This document shows positions 33,147 through 42,998 of a stretch of DNA of 64,000 bases, one piece after another. The notes under the pieces were generated by a model. That model had not been told where the DNA came from. It did not search any database and saw nothing but the letters and a program-made list of their open reading frames with translations. The translations under genes were made by a program, and so were the position numbers. The stretch's first letter is position 1. Each line of letters starts with the position of its first letter. Source of the stretch: Wenyingzhuangia sp. 2_MG-2023. Lineage in GTDB: Bacteria > Bacteroidota > Bacteroidia > Flavobacteriales > Flavobacteriaceae. The stretch lies in contig NZ_JAUOSB010000006.1 of assembly GCF_030548295.1 (NCBI RefSeq), forward strand, positions 62,001-126,000, read 5' to 3'.

Positions 33147-34709
33147 TTAACCTTTTAAATTTTGAATAGCAGCTTCGGCACAACGTTCACCATCCATAGC
33201 TGCAGATATAATTCCACCTGCATAACCACCACCTTCACCACAAGGAAACAAACCTTTAATTTCGGGATGTTCTAAATTGTCTTTTCTGGGGATGTTTACA
33301 GGAGAAGAGGTTCTGGATTCTACCCCAATCACATTGGCTTCGTTAGTGTTGTATCCGTGCATTTTAGCACCAATTTGTGCAAAACCTTTACGTAATCTAC
33401 CTCCAATAGCTTTGGGTAATAAAGAATGCAAAGGAGCGGATTTTAATCCTGGTTGGTAAGAAGTTGGGTTTAATTCTGGAGATAATTTTCCATCAATAAA
33501 ATCAGTTAATCTTTGGGCTGGGGCTGTTTGTGTTCTTCCACCAGATGTAAAAGCCAATCGTTCTAAATCTTTTTGATATTGTAATCCTTTTAAAGCTCCG
33601 TATTGCTCGTATTTTTGTAAATCTTTTTGTGCATTTATTTCTACCACAATTCCAGAATTGGCAAATATATTGTTTCGTTTAGAAGGAGACATTCCGTTTA
33701 CAACTACTTCCCCATTGGCTGTGGCGGCAGGAACAATAAACCCACCAGGGCACATACAAAAAGAATACACACCACGTTCACGTACTTGCTCTACCCAACC
33801 GTAAGCAGCAGCAGGTAATAATTCATGTCGTTTTCCATCGCAATGGTATTGAATCCCATCAATAATATGTTGTGGATGCTCTACACGAACGCCCATAGCA
33901 AAAGACTTGGCTTGTAAGGCAATTTCTTTTTTATCTAACAATTCATAAATATCACGAGCAGAATGACCTGTTGCTAAAATCAATGCTTTGGCACTAAGTT
34001 CTCTTCCATCTTGTAATTGAATGGCTTGTAGTTTGTTGTTTTTGGTAATAATATCAACCACTCTAGATTCAAAATGAACTTCTCCGCCATAATGGATGAT
34101 GTTTTCGCGAATCTTAGCAATGATTTTGGGTAATTTGTTAGTTCCAATATGTGGATGTGCATCCACTAAAATTTGTTCGGTAGCACCGTGATACACCAAG
34201 TTTTCAAAAATTCTACGTACATCGCCACGTTTCAAACTTCGGGTGTATAATTTTCCGTCAGAATACGTTCCGGCACCCCCTTCTCCAAAACAGTAATTAG
34301 AGTCTTCGTTTACATTGTGAAATTGGTTTATTTGACGTAAATCTCTACGTCTGTCTTGTACATTTTTACCACGCTCTAAAACTACAGGCTTGTAACCTAA
34401 CTCAATACAACGTAAAGCTGCATACATTCCAGCAGGACCAAAACCAACAATGTGAATTTCGGGTTTGTTAGAAACGTCTTGATAATTGAATTGATATTCC
34501 GATTGCTCAGGAGCAGGTTCTTTTATGTAGACAGCTACTTTGTAATTAAAGAAAATTTGAGGTTTACGAGCATCTATAGATTTGCGTAACACTTTTACAG
34601 AAGTGATGTCTTTTCTAGAAATACTTAACCATTCCGCAGCTTTCATTTCTAAAATGTTTGCTTTGGTTTCTTCTTGTAATTTTATACGAAGTTGAATTTC
34701 TTTTACCAT
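33147..34709 (-). CDS. FAD-dependent dehydrogenase of unknown substrate
   Basis: The 520-residue protein belongs to the uncharacterised FAD-dependent dehydrogenase group. The N-terminal ~85 residues form a small domain before the FAD site HIVGFGPAGMYAALRC. CFGEGGAGTYSDGKLYTR and FCMCPGGFIVPAA are well conserved in the group. The C-terminal GLFPCGEGGGYAGGIISAA closes the FAD domain. The reaction is unknown. It runs convergently to the AraC gene with 14 bp between. Confidence 0.85.
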   Translation of the reverse strand: MVKEIQLRIKLQEETKANILEMKAAEWLSISRKDITSVKVLRKSIDARKPQIFFNYKVAVYIKEPAPEQSEYQFNYQDVSNKPEIHIVGFGPAGMYAALRCIELGYKPVVLERGKNVQDRRRDLRQINQFHNVNEDSNYCFGEGGAGTYSDGKLYTRSLKRGDVRRIFENLVYHGATEQILVDAHPHIGTNKLPKIIAKIRENIIHYGGEVHFESRVVDIITKNNKLQAIQLQDGRELSAKALILATGHSARDIYELLDKKEIALQAKSFAMGVRVEHPQHIIDGIQYHCDGKRHELLPAAAYGWVEQVRERGVYSFCMCPGGFIVPAATANGEVVVNGMSPSKRNNIFANSGIVVEINAQKDLQKYEQYGALKGLQYQKDLERLAFTSGGRTQTAPAQRLTDFIDGKLSPELNPTSYQPGLKSAPLHSLLPKAIGGRLRKGFAQIGAKMHGYNTNEANVIGVESRTSSPVNIPRKDNLEHPEIKGLFPCGEGGGYAGGIISAAMDGERCAEAAIQNLKG

Positions 34710-34808
34710 ACTGCAAAAATAGTTTATTTGCTATATGTATGGTGTTTTTGGATTAAGAATAAATTCTTAAAGTAAATAGAGGGGAGGGTAGGCGAGCGTT
34801 GAGAAAGT

Positions 34809-35078
34809 TTACTCTTCTTCAGTTTGTTCTTTTTTAGGAATTAAACTAAATATAAAAAGCAGTATAATAGCTCCAGTTACATCTAATATAAAGTCTCCTA
34901 AATAACCATTGATGAAAGGGATTTTAAATATTTTAACAATTAGGCCGGTAAATATACCTCCTATTAGTCCTAAAAAGAAATAAACAACGGGACCAAGTTC
35001 TAGCTTTATGCTTCTAAACAGTAAGCTAGCTATCCAACCCGCTAAGATGGCTGAAATAATAGCGATGATAAAGTTCAT
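34809..35078 (-). CDS. Small membrane protein, GlsB/YeaQ/YmgE-like
   Basis: The ATG at 35078 gives 89 residues (MNFIIAIISAILAGWIAS); 12 codons upstream in frame lack the family start. Three hydrophobic stretches and glycine motifs (FLGLIGGIFTG) match the Gly-rich transglycosylase-associated protein family. It ends in a charged tail. A paralogue lies 212 bp upstream in the same direction. Stress-linked expression is known in the family; the function is not. Confidence 0.75.
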   Translation of the reverse strand: MNFIIAIISAILAGWIASLLFRSIKLELGPVVYFFLGLIGGIFTGLIVKIFKIPFINGYLGDFILDVTGAIILLFIFSLIPKKEQTEEE

Positions 35079-35199
35079 AATAAAAATATTGATTAATGTT
35101 TTGTTATAGAGCAATTTACGAATAAATTTACTGCTTTGATTGCTTTTTAAAATCTTTTATAAATCACAACAAATATCAATATAATTATTGAAGAAAATC

Positions 35200-35235
35200 A
35201 AAAAAAACAGAGATATAATATAATAATCTCTGTTT
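35200..35235 (-). terminator. Terminator after the second GlsB-like gene
   Basis: AAACAGAGAT (35205-35214) and ATCTCTGTTT (35226-35235), a perfect 10-bp stem, with a run of T on the minus strand. It could act in both directions. Confidence 0.75.
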
Positions 35236-35289
35236 TTGGGTGATAAAGTATGCATTAAATAGATGCACTACATTTTTTTAATGGATTGG

Positions 35290-35544
35290 TTAGCCTTTTT
35301 TACGGCCGCTAATAATGTTTAAAACCAATAACAATATCAAAGCACCAGCAAGTGAATAAACAAAATCACCTAGGTATCCCCTTATATAATTTATTGCGAA
35401 ATATTTAAAAACATATTGACCTATAATTCCACCAATAAAACCAATCACTAAGTAACCTAGGAAACCGAATCTATTTCCTCTTAGTATAAGGCTAGCAGCC
35501 CATCCTGAGGCAACAGCAATAGCAAGGCTAATTAATAAGCTCAT
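35290..35544 (-). CDS. Small membrane protein, GlsB/YeaQ/YmgE family
   Basis: 84 residues with three hydrophobic segments. GWAASLILRGNRFGFLGYLVIGFIGGIIG is the family pattern: a short amphipathic stretch followed by a glycine-rich membrane hairpin. It resembles the neighbour at 34809, so the two are a local duplication. A terminator separates them, so each is probably its own unit. Confidence 0.85.
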   Translation of the reverse strand: MSLLISLAIAVASGWAASLILRGNRFGFLGYLVIGFIGGIIGQYVFKYFAINYIRGYLGDFVYSLAGALILLLVLNIISGRKKG

Positions 35545-35647
35545 AATAGTTGTTTTAAAATTTGATTAAAAATAAGAAAATTAAAGCGTAAGATTTAATA
35601 GTTGTGTTGAAATGTTTGGTTTGCTTTTTTAGTCTGTTTCTAAAAAC

Positions 35648-35684
35648 AAAAAACACATCTAATTTTTTAAAACTAGATGTGTTT
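35648..35684 (-). terminator. Terminator of dapD
   Basis: AAACACATCTA (35651-35661) and TAGATGTGTTT (35674-35684) form an 11-bp stem, followed on the minus strand by a run of T. It lies about 20 bp past the dapD stop. Confidence 0.8.
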
Positions 35685-35704
35685 TTAAACAACTGTATTT
35701 TGTC

Positions 35705-36865
35705 TTATGCGTGCAATGCTGCATTTAGCTCAATAGTTTTTGGGTTAGGACGGCAAGTTAAGTGTCCGTTGGTAGAATCTAATAAGAATAACAATTTGTC
35801 TTTTCCGTTCAACTCAGCACCTTTTACAATGTTTTGTCCTTCTTCCACAACATTTCCATTAATGTCTGTAGGTTGTTTGTCTGCGTTGTACAACCAAACT
35901 TTAGCAGCAGCAGTTACATAAACCCCAGCAGCAATGGTACATCCAAACCCTAAAGAGATTCCTGTTCCAGAGTTGGCTCCTAACAGACATTTGTCTCCAA
36001 TAGAGATTACATTTTTATTACCACCAGACAAAGTTCCCATAATAGAAACTCCACCTCCTAAATCAGAATCGTGACCTACCAAAACACCAGCAGAAACTCT
36101 ACCTTCTATCATGGCATTTCCTTTAGTACCTGCATTAAAGTTAACGTATCCGGCAGGCATAACTGTAGTCCCTACAGCACAGTGCGCTCCTAAACGAACT
36201 TGTGATCCACTAGCAATACGTACTCCGTTTGGTACGTGATAATTGACCATATAAGGAAACTTATCTACGTGAGAAACAATGATATTCTCTCCTTTAAAGG
36301 TTGCTTTTATTCTTTCAGCAGACAAATCTTCTGGTAAAATAGGACCATGATTTGTCCAGGCAATGTTGTTTAATTTACCAAAAGCACCGTCTAAAGACAA
36401 TCCGTGAGGCAATACGTGTAACTGAGACAAACATTGTAATTTAAAATATCCTTCTACTGCATCTGCAACAGGTTGATCTTTGTCAAATAAGAAATAAGCC
36501 ACTACATCAATTTCTTGATAAGTAGTTGTAGGAGTTGCTATGTTTTCTAACAATTGTTGAATCAAAACAATGTTTGGGTGTTTTTCAATTTCTCCATGAA
36601 AAGCAGCAAAGTTGTCAAACGCTTTTTGTAATTGTACTTTAGATACGGTAACAAATCCGTTTTCACCACCTTTAAACCCCGTTACATCTTGTAACAAAGC
36701 CGCAGTTCCGAAAGCAGTATTCCAATTGATTGCAGGAAAGTTTACGTCTAAAACTTTATCTTCTTTAGAACGGCGGATACCTAATCCAAATGCCAATGGT
36801 TTACTGTATCCTTCTGTAGCTTCTACTTTAGCTACGTATGCTTTAAAATCTTCTACTGTATTCAT
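35705..36865 (-). CDS. dapD: Tetrahydrodipicolinate N-succinyltransferase DapD
   Basis: The ATG at 36865 gives 386 residues, starting MNTVEDFKAYVAKVEAT; 15 codons upstream lack family similarity. It has an N-terminal domain, then the hexapeptide left-handed beta-helix (GSQVRLGAHCAVGTTV; CLLGANSGTGISLGFGC) of acyltransferases. Long-form DapD succinylates tetrahydrodipicolinate in the lysine/diaminopimelate pathway. It is a single gene with its own terminator. I rate the reaction well supported, the exact pathway branch less so. Confidence 0.85.
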   Translation of the reverse strand: MNTVEDFKAYVAKVEATEGYSKPLAFGLGIRRSKEDKVLDVNFPAINWNTAFGTAALLQDVTGFKGGENGFVTVSKVQLQKAFDNFAAFHGEIEKHPNIVLIQQLLENIATPTTTYQEIDVVAYFLFDKDQPVADAVEGYFKLQCLSQLHVLPHGLSLDGAFGKLNNIAWTNHGPILPEDLSAERIKATFKGENIIVSHVDKFPYMVNYHVPNGVRIASGSQVRLGAHCAVGTTVMPAGYVNFNAGTKGNAMIEGRVSAGVLVGHDSDLGGGVSIMGTLSGGNKNVISIGDKCLLGANSGTGISLGFGCTIAAGVYVTAAAKVWLYNADKQPTDINGNVVEEGQNIVKGAELNGKDKLLFLLDSTNGHLTCRPNPKTIELNAALHA

Positions 36866-36943
36866 GTTGTGTGTTTTCAAAAAATAGTTGGGCAAATATA
36901 AGAGATTCAAGTTAGCTATAAAAACTGTTGAGTAAACTGTTGC

Positions 36944-37984
36944 TTATAAAAAATCTACATTCTCTTTTAACACGATTTCTATAGGTAAGTAGTGATTTTT
37001 TTTGGGTTGTTTTTTGTCAATAAGATAATTGAAAAGTAATTTAACGCCATCATAACCTTGCTCCATAGGTCTTTGACTAATTAAAAAATCTACGGTTTCA
37101 TTTTTTAAAAATGCTACATTTTCTAGAGTATTGTCAAATCCTCCTAATTCAATATCCTTGCGATTTAGTTCAATAATACTTTTGGCTATAAAACTTATTT
37201 TACTAGAAGGAACAAAGATTCCTTTGGTATTGGGATTCTGGTCTAAGTAGTTTTTTAGTTCCTTGTTTAGTATTTGTAAATTGTCTAGAGTATTGATGGC
37301 AATCTTTTTTACAGAAATTGATTTTTCAGAATTTTTAAAAAAATCTTTAAAACCTTTTAGCCGTTGGTTGATAGAGGTATAGTTAACAACATTTTTACGG
37401 ATTTCAACAATTAAAACTTCTGAATTCTCTGGCAAGACCCAATTGAATAATTTACCTGCAACAAAACCTCCTTGAAAAGATTTTTGACCAATAAAAGATA
37501 AATTATTTAAACCTTCTGTTTCAGTATTGATAAACACATAAGGAATGTTTTTGTCTTCTAATAAATGGATGTGTTCTTGGGTTTCTTTGTTTAAAATAGG
37601 AGCAATCAAAGCTGCACTAGGATTGGTATTTGCCATTTTTTTAAAAGCCTTGCAATAAGAATCTGGGTCAAATTGATTGAATTCAAAACTTTCAATTCTA
37701 AACCCCAGATTTTTAATTTCGTTCAAAGCTTTTTGTGCTCCTAGCTTCGGTGCTTCCCAGAAATCAAATTCGTTTTTAGACGTAGGAAGGAGCGTTGCTA
37801 TGGTGTATGTTTTTTTAGAAGCCAATATACTGGCTACAGTATTTACGGTATAGTTGCTTTCCTCTATTATTTTTAAAACTCTTTCTTTAGTTTTCTTAGA
37901 AACTCCAGGTCTGTTGTGAAGTACTCTATCCACAGTACCTGGTGATACTTTTGCTATGATAGCAATGTCTTTAATACTCTTCAA
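36944..37984 (-). CDS. LacI-family transcription regulator of the uronate operon
   Basis: A 346-residue regulator. Residues 1-60 are a LacI helix-turn-helix (IKDIAIIAKVSPGTVDRVLHNRPGVS) with the hinge helix near TVASILASKK; then a periplasmic-binding-protein-like domain to the end. It is divergent from the uronate operon with a palindromic operator between, so it is most likely that operon's repressor. The inducer is unknown but is probably a uronate or an early product. Confidence 0.88.
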   Translation of the reverse strand: MKSIKDIAIIAKVSPGTVDRVLHNRPGVSKKTKERVLKIIEESNYTVNTVASILASKKTYTIATLLPTSKNEFDFWEAPKLGAQKALNEIKNLGFRIESFEFNQFDPDSYCKAFKKMANTNPSAALIAPILNKETQEHIHLLEDKNIPYVFINTETEGLNNLSFIGQKSFQGGFVAGKLFNWVLPENSEVLIVEIRKNVVNYTSINQRLKGFKDFFKNSEKSISVKKIAINTLDNLQILNKELKNYLDQNPNTKGIFVPSSKISFIAKSIIELNRKDIELGGFDNTLENVAFLKNETVDFLISQRPMEQGYDGVKLLFNYLIDKKQPKKNHYLPIEIVLKENVDFL

Positions 37985-38065
37985 TACAATCCTGTTTTAG
38001 TTCTAGTTTTCAAAAATAAGTTAATTTTTAACAAAAAATTTAAAGATAAATAAATATTTGCTTAA

Positions 38066-38085
38066 TTTCGTGTGCGTACACAAAA
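38066..38085. promoter_or_regulatory. LacI-type operator upstream of the uronate operon
   Basis: A 20-bp palindrome with pattern TTTnGTGTnCGnACACnAAA and a central CG, as typical of LacI-family operators. It lies 12 bp before the SDR gene ATG (38098) and 81 bp before the start of the divergent regulator, just downstream of a near-consensus -7 box (AATATTTG, 38053-38060). Confidence 0.7.
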
Positions 38086-38097
38086 TTGAAATACAAA

Positions 38098-38913
38098 ATG
38101 ACAGAATTATTTAATGTTCAAAATCAAGTAGTTATTGTTACAGGTGGAGCGGGAGTTTTAGGTGGAAGCATTGCAGAATATTTGTTGAAAGAAGGAGCTA
38201 AAGTGGTTATAATAAGCAGAAGTGAACACACGGTTGCGGATAAATTAGAGGAACTTAAAAAAATAAGTGATAACGTTTTAGGGTTTGCTTGTGATGTTTT
38301 AAGTGAATCTTCATTGATATTCGTTAAAGATGAAATTATAGAAAAATGGGGAAAGATTGATGCATTGATCAATGCAGCGGGTGGTAATATGCCTGGAGCA
38401 ACTATTGGTCCTGATAAAAATTTCTTTGATTTAAAAATGGAAGATTTTAGAAAAGTGTCTGAGTTGAATTTAGATGGCTCTGTATTGCCGTCTATGGTTT
38501 TTGGAAAAGAAATTGTTGCTAATGGAAAAGGAAGTATCATCAATGTTTCTTCTATGGCCGCAGCACAAGCAATTACAAGGGTAGTTGGATATTCTGCATC
38601 TAAAGCAGCTATTGATAGTTTTACCAAATGGTTAGCTACAGAATTTGCTTTAAAGTTTGGAGGTAAAATTAGAGTAAATGCTATTGCACCGGGGTTTTTT
38701 ATAGGAAAACAAAACTTACGATTGTTAACTAATGAAGATGGCTCTTACACAGATAGAGGAAATACCATTATTAGTAATACTCCTATGAAACGTTTTGGAG
38801 AATCTGAAGAGTTAAATGGAACCGTACATTGGTTATTAAGTGATGCTGCAAGTTTTGTAACCGGAATTGTAGTGCCAATTGATGGTGGATTTAGTGCATT
38901 TAGTGGTGTATAA
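38098..38913 (+). CDS. SDR-family oxidoreductase, probable fructuronate reductase (UxuB role)
   Basis: A 271-residue short-chain dehydrogenase: TGGAGVLGGSIAEYLLKEG is the NAD(P) motif, NAAGG the helix 4 motif, S~150 with YSASK the catalytic Ser-Tyr-Lys, and the end is FVTGIVVPIDGG. In this operon with uxuA and uxaC it would interconvert fructuronate and mannonate, the task of UxuB, for which SDR enzymes are known in Bacteroidota. The ATG at 38098 is preferred; a TTG 12 bp upstream exists. Confidence 0.83.
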   Translation: MTELFNVQNQVVIVTGGAGVLGGSIAEYLLKEGAKVVIISRSEHTVADKLEELKKISDNVLGFACDVLSESSLIFVKDEIIEKWGKIDALINAAGGNMPGATIGPDKNFFDLKMEDFRKVSELNLDGSVLPSMVFGKEIVANGKGSIINVSSMAAAQAITRVVGYSASKAAIDSFTKWLATEFALKFGGKIRVNAIAPGFFIGKQNLRLLTNEDGSYTDRGNTIISNTPMKRFGESEELNGTVHWLLSDAASFVTGIVVPIDGGFSAFSGV

Positions 38914-38928
38914 ATATCTTACGTAGAA

Positions 38929-40347
38929 ATGAAAAATTATCACATAACAATATGCCTGCTTATTGGTTTATTCTTTACCACAAGCAAAGCGCAAAATAAA
39001 AAAAACATATTATTTATATGTATTGATGATTTACGTCCAGAATTAAAATCATTTGGAGCAGATTATATTATTTCTCCAAATATTGATGCGTTAGCTAAAA
39101 AAGGAAGACCTTTTTACAATCACTATGTAAATGCACCCAGTTGTGGCCCATCAAGATATACTATGTTAATGGGTACTTATGGACCTGCTCAAAATGATGC
39201 TATTTTTAAAAGAGCAAAAGATATTAAGCAGAACAAAGCAGTAAATCTAAGTATGCCAGAATGGTTTAAAAATAATGGATATACAACGGTTTCCTTAGGC
39301 AAAGTTTCTCATCATCCAGGTGGGTTAGGAGGAGTAGATTGGAACGATCCTAACACGATAGAGATGCCCAATGCTTGGGATAAAAGCTTAATTCCTGTAA
39401 AAGAATGGCAACATCCTAGAGGAGTAATGCATGGATTGTCTAATGGTGAAGTTAGAGGAAAGGTGGCTAAATCAATGGATGTGTTTCAATCTACTGTTGG
39501 AGAAGATACTATTTATCCAGATGGGCATATTACCAATAAAGCTATTGAACAGTTAGAAAATTTTAGTAAAACTAAAAAACCTTTCTTTTTTGCAGTTGGG
39601 TTGATTAAGCCACATTTACCATTTGGAGCTCCCAAAAAATATTACGACCGTTATAAGAACATAAACATTCCTGATGCTGCATTTTCTCAAAAACCAAACT
39701 GGCCATCTACTTGGCATGGATCAGGAGAGTTTATGAAATATAATAGATGGGGAAAAGATCCTAGAGCAGATAAAGGTTTTGCTAACGAAGTTAAAAAACA
39801 TTACGCAGCTTGTGTTACTTATGCCGATGCACAAGTAGGAAGGATTTTAGCCAAGTTAAAAGAAACAGGTTTAGATAAGAATACTGTAATTGTTCTATGG
39901 GGAGACCATGGTTGGAGTTTGGGAGAACATGCTATTTGGGGAAAACATAGTTTATTTGAAGAGGCTTTGCATTCACCATTAATTATTGTAGACCACTGTG
40001 TGAAAGATAAAGGAAAAGGGACAAATGCTGTTGTAGAAACAGTAGATATATTTCCTACACTTTGTGACCTAACAAATTTATCAATTCCTGATTTTACAAT
40101 TGGAGTTTCACTAAAACCTTTGTTAAAAAATGTGAAAACAAAAGGTCATAATGCATATGCTTATAAAAGAGGCAAAAAAACGATAAGAACAGATAGATAT
40201 AGATTGGTTGTAAGCAATAAAGGTTCTGCAGAACTGTTCGATCATCAAGAAGACCCTTATGAAACCAAAAATATTGCAAGTAAACATCCAGATGTTGTAA
40301 AAGAGCTGAAGGAATTACTAAAACAAAAAGATTTACAAAGAAATTAA
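38929..40347 (+). CDS. Iduronate-2-sulfatase-like sulfatase
   Basis: A 472-residue secreted sulfatase. The signal peptide ends near residue 21 (TSKAQ). Residues C72-G-P-S-R fit the C-x-P-S-R formylglycine motif, with metal-site Asp pairs at IDDLRP near 33. [12 protein letters not shown] resembles the segment of iduronate-2-sulfatase, so S1_7-like is likely. It removes sulfate from a sulfated uronate-containing glycan in the periplasm. Being 15 bp after the SDR gene and 10 bp before uxuA, it is inside the uronate operon. Ulvan or a glycosaminoglycan is the best guess for the glycan. Confidence 0.87.
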   Translation: MKNYHITICLLIGLFFTTSKAQNKKNILFICIDDLRPELKSFGADYIISPNIDALAKKGRPFYNHYVNAPSCGPSRYTMLMGTYGPAQNDAIFKRAKDIKQNKAVNLSMPEWFKNNGYTTVSLGKVSHHPGGLGGVDWNDPNTIEMPNAWDKSLIPVKEWQHPRGVMHGLSNGEVRGKVAKSMDVFQSTVGEDTIYPDGHITNKAIEQLENFSKTKKPFFFAVGLIKPHLPFGAPKKYYDRYKNINIPDAAFSQKPNWPSTWHGSGEFMKYNRWGKDPRADKGFANEVKKHYAACVTYADAQVGRILAKLKETGLDKNTVIVLWGDHGWSLGEHAIWGKHSLFEEALHSPLIIVDHCVKDKGKGTNAVVETVDIFPTLCDLTNLSIPDFTIGVSLKPLLKNVKTKGHNAYAYKRGKKTIRTDRYRLVVSNKGSAELFDHQEDPYETKNIASKHPDVVKELKELLKQKDLQRN

Positions 40348-40357
40348 GTACAAAATA

Positions 40358-41536
40358 ATGGAGCAAACATGGAGATGGTATGGACCTAAGGATCCGGTAC
40401 AATTATCAGATATCAAACAAGCAGGAGCAACAGGAATTGTTTCGGCTTTACATCATATTCCAAACGGTCAAGTGTGGACTGTAGAAGAAATCTTAAAAAG
40501 AAAAGAAATTATTGAAACTACTGGTCTTACTTGGTCTGTAGTAGAAAGTATTCCTGTACACGAAAACATAAAAACACGTTCTGGAGATTTTAAAATTTAT
40601 ATTGAAAATTACAAGCAAAGCATTCAGAATTTAGCAAGTTGTGGTATTCACATTGTGTGTTATAATTTTATGCCTGTGTTAGATTGGACTCGTACCGATT
40701 TGGATTTTGAAGTTGCTGATGGTTCCAAAGCTTTACGTTTTGATGTGATTGCTTTTGCTGCTTTTGAACTGTTTTTATTAAAAAGACCAAGAGCAGAAAA
40801 AGACTATACAATACAGCAACAAAATAAAGCCAAAGCATATGTTGATAAATTAACAGATGAACAAAAACAGAAGTTAATTAACAATATTATTGCTGGTTTA
40901 CCAGGAGCTGAAGAAGGTTACACTTTAAGTCAGTTTCAAACCATATTAAACACATACGATGAGATTGATGCGCAGAAATTGAGAGAGAATTTGGTTGCTT
41001 TCTTAAAAGAAATTATTCCTATTGCATCGCAAAATGAAGTAATGATGTGTATTCATCCAGACGATCCTCCTTATGCCATTTTAGGTTTACCTAGGGTAGT
41101 AAGTACCGAAGATGATTATGCCTATTTATTTGAACAAGTACCTAATATAGCTAACGGAATTACTTTTTGTACAGGTTCTTTAGGTGTAAGAGATGATAAT
41201 AATTTAACTCAGATTTTTAAACGTTTTGCAGATAGAGTTCACTTTTTACATTTAAGAAGTACACAAAGAGATACAGAAGGAAATTTTTACGAAGCCAATC
41301 ATTTAGAAGGTGATGTAGATATGTTTGGTGTAATTGCTGCTGTCGTACATGAAGAAAAAAGAAGAGGAGCAGAAGGTAGAAAAGATGCCGTTATTCCTGT
41401 ACGTCCAGATCACGGACATCAAATGTTAGATGATTTGGGTAAAAAAACAAATCCAGGATATTCAGGAATTGGTAGATTAAGAGGTTTGGCAGAGTTGAGA
41501 GGTTTGGAATATGGAATTAAAAGAAGTCTAGTCTGA
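40358..41536 (+). CDS. uxuA: Mannonate dehydratase UxuA
   Basis: The 392-residue TIM-barrel enzyme has the conserved [20 protein letters not shown] start, the IHPDDPP segment and [11 protein letters not shown] near the end, which hold the metal and active-site His. It dehydrates D-mannonate to 2-keto-3-deoxygluconate. Its stop overlaps the uxaC start by 1 bp. Further steps (KDG kinase, KDPG aldolase) are not in the window. Confidence 0.95.
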   Translation: MEQTWRWYGPKDPVQLSDIKQAGATGIVSALHHIPNGQVWTVEEILKRKEIIETTGLTWSVVESIPVHENIKTRSGDFKIYIENYKQSIQNLASCGIHIVCYNFMPVLDWTRTDLDFEVADGSKALRFDVIAFAAFELFLLKRPRAEKDYTIQQQNKAKAYVDKLTDEQKQKLINNIIAGLPGAEEGYTLSQFQTILNTYDEIDAQKLRENLVAFLKEIIPIASQNEVMMCIHPDDPPYAILGLPRVVSTEDDYAYLFEQVPNIANGITFCTGSLGVRDDNNLTQIFKRFADRVHFLHLRSTQRDTEGNFYEANHLEGDVDMFGVIAAVVHEEKRRGAEGRKDAVIPVRPDHGHQMLDDLGKKTNPGYSGIGRLRGLAELRGLEYGIKRSLV

Positions 41537-42948
41537 TGGAAGCGATGAAGAAAGATAGCAATTTTATGAACGATGACTTTTTGTTACACACAGAAGTAGC
41601 AAAGAACTTGTATCATAATTATGCTAAAAAAATGCCAATTATTGATTATCACAATCATTTATCTCCAGAGAAAATTGCTAAGAATGAGTGTTTTAAAGAT
41701 ATTACAGAAGTCTGGTTGTCCGGGGATCATTACAAATGGAGAGCAATGCGTGCCAATGGTATTGATGAAGAATTTATCACCGGAAAAGCAACTACATCCT
41801 ATCAAAAATTTGAAAAGTGGGCAGAAACAGTTCCTTACACAGTAAGAAATCCTTTGTTTCATTGGACACATATGGAGTTGAAAAAGTATTTTGGTATTAC
41901 AGACATTTTACAACCAAGCACTTGTAAAGAAATTTATGATAAAGCTTCTCTAAAATTGCAAAAAACCACTCCAGAACAACTGCTGTTAGAGGCTAATGTA
42001 GAGGTGATTTGTACTACAGACGATCCTATTGACGATTTAAAATGGCACAAACAAATTGCAGAAGGAGATTTTAAAATTAAAGTATTACCAACATTCCGTC
42101 CAGATGCTGTTTTTGCTATTGATAGAGATGAGTTTGTAGGGTATATTCAGAAGCTAGGAAACGCATCTGCTATAGAAATTACAGATTTGCAGAGTTTGAT
42201 TGCGGCTTTACAACAACGAGTAGATTTTTTTGAAAGCTTGGGTTGTCGTTTGTCAGACTTTGGAGTAGCAGGACCTTTGGTTTTTGATGATTTTTCAGAA
42301 CGAGTAGCAAACGAAGCTTTTACGCAAAGATTAGCTGGGAATCCAATTTCAGAAGATCAAAAAATACAGTATAGTTCTTATGTTTTATACAAGCTAGCAA
42401 GCATGTACCACGCAAAAGATTGGACACAGCAATATCATTTAGGATCGGTTAGAAACAACAATGATCGTTTGATGCGTAACTTAGGAGCAGACGTTGGGTG
42501 TGATTCTGTTTCAGACGATGTTTATGCACATCAAATGGCAAAATTATTCAATAAGTTGGATAGTGATGAAAAATTAGCCAAAACCATAACTTATAATTTA
42601 AATCCTGCCGAAAACGAGGTTTTCGCGACCATGATGGGTAATTATAGCGGAAACATTCCAGGTAAAATGCAATGGGGTTCTGCATGGTGGTTTTTAGATC
42701 AGAAAGATGGAATGGAAAAGCAACTACAGACACTCTCAAATATTGGATTGTTGAGTCGTTTTGTAGGAATGTTAACTGACAGTCGTAGTTTTATGTCTTT
42801 TCCAAGACATGAATATTTTAGACGAATATTGTGCAACGAAATTGGTAGAGATGTTGAAAATGGAGAAATTCCAAACGATATAAATTTCTTAGGAAAAATG
42901 GTTGAAAATATTTGCTATTACAATGCATTTAACTATTTCAAATTTTAA
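41536..42948 (+). CDS. uxaC: Uronate isomerase UxaC
   Basis: The 470-residue enzyme belongs to the amidohydrolase superfamily. It has the metal-binding DYHNHLSP motif near residue 36, with VKVLPTFRPD and DSRSF(M)SFPRHEYFRR later in the chain. It converts glucuronate (or galacturonate) to fructuronate (or tagaturonate). The start overlaps the uxuA stop by 1 bp (TGATG), which shows coupling. Confidence 0.95.
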   Translation: MEAMKKDSNFMNDDFLLHTEVAKNLYHNYAKKMPIIDYHNHLSPEKIAKNECFKDITEVWLSGDHYKWRAMRANGIDEEFITGKATTSYQKFEKWAETVPYTVRNPLFHWTHMELKKYFGITDILQPSTCKEIYDKASLKLQKTTPEQLLLEANVEVICTTDDPIDDLKWHKQIAEGDFKIKVLPTFRPDAVFAIDRDEFVGYIQKLGNASAIEITDLQSLIAALQQRVDFFESLGCRLSDFGVAGPLVFDDFSERVANEAFTQRLAGNPISEDQKIQYSSYVLYKLASMYHAKDWTQQYHLGSVRNNNDRLMRNLGADVGCDSVSDDVYAHQMAKLFNKLDSDEKLAKTITYNLNPAENEVFATMMGNYSGNIPGKMQWGSAWWFLDQKDGMEKQLQTLSNIGLLSRFVGMLTDSRSFMSFPRHEYFRRILCNEIGRDVENGEIPNDINFLGKMVENICYYNAFNYFKF

Positions 42949-42998
42949 AATATTATTTTATTCATCTTCAAACCTTCATTGATAACTAAAATAAAATT

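Noticed and set aside
38124-38627. Minus-strand ORF of 167 codons in the SDR gene
   Set aside because: The plus strand carries all SDR motifs; the opposite frame is open only because of the codon bias.
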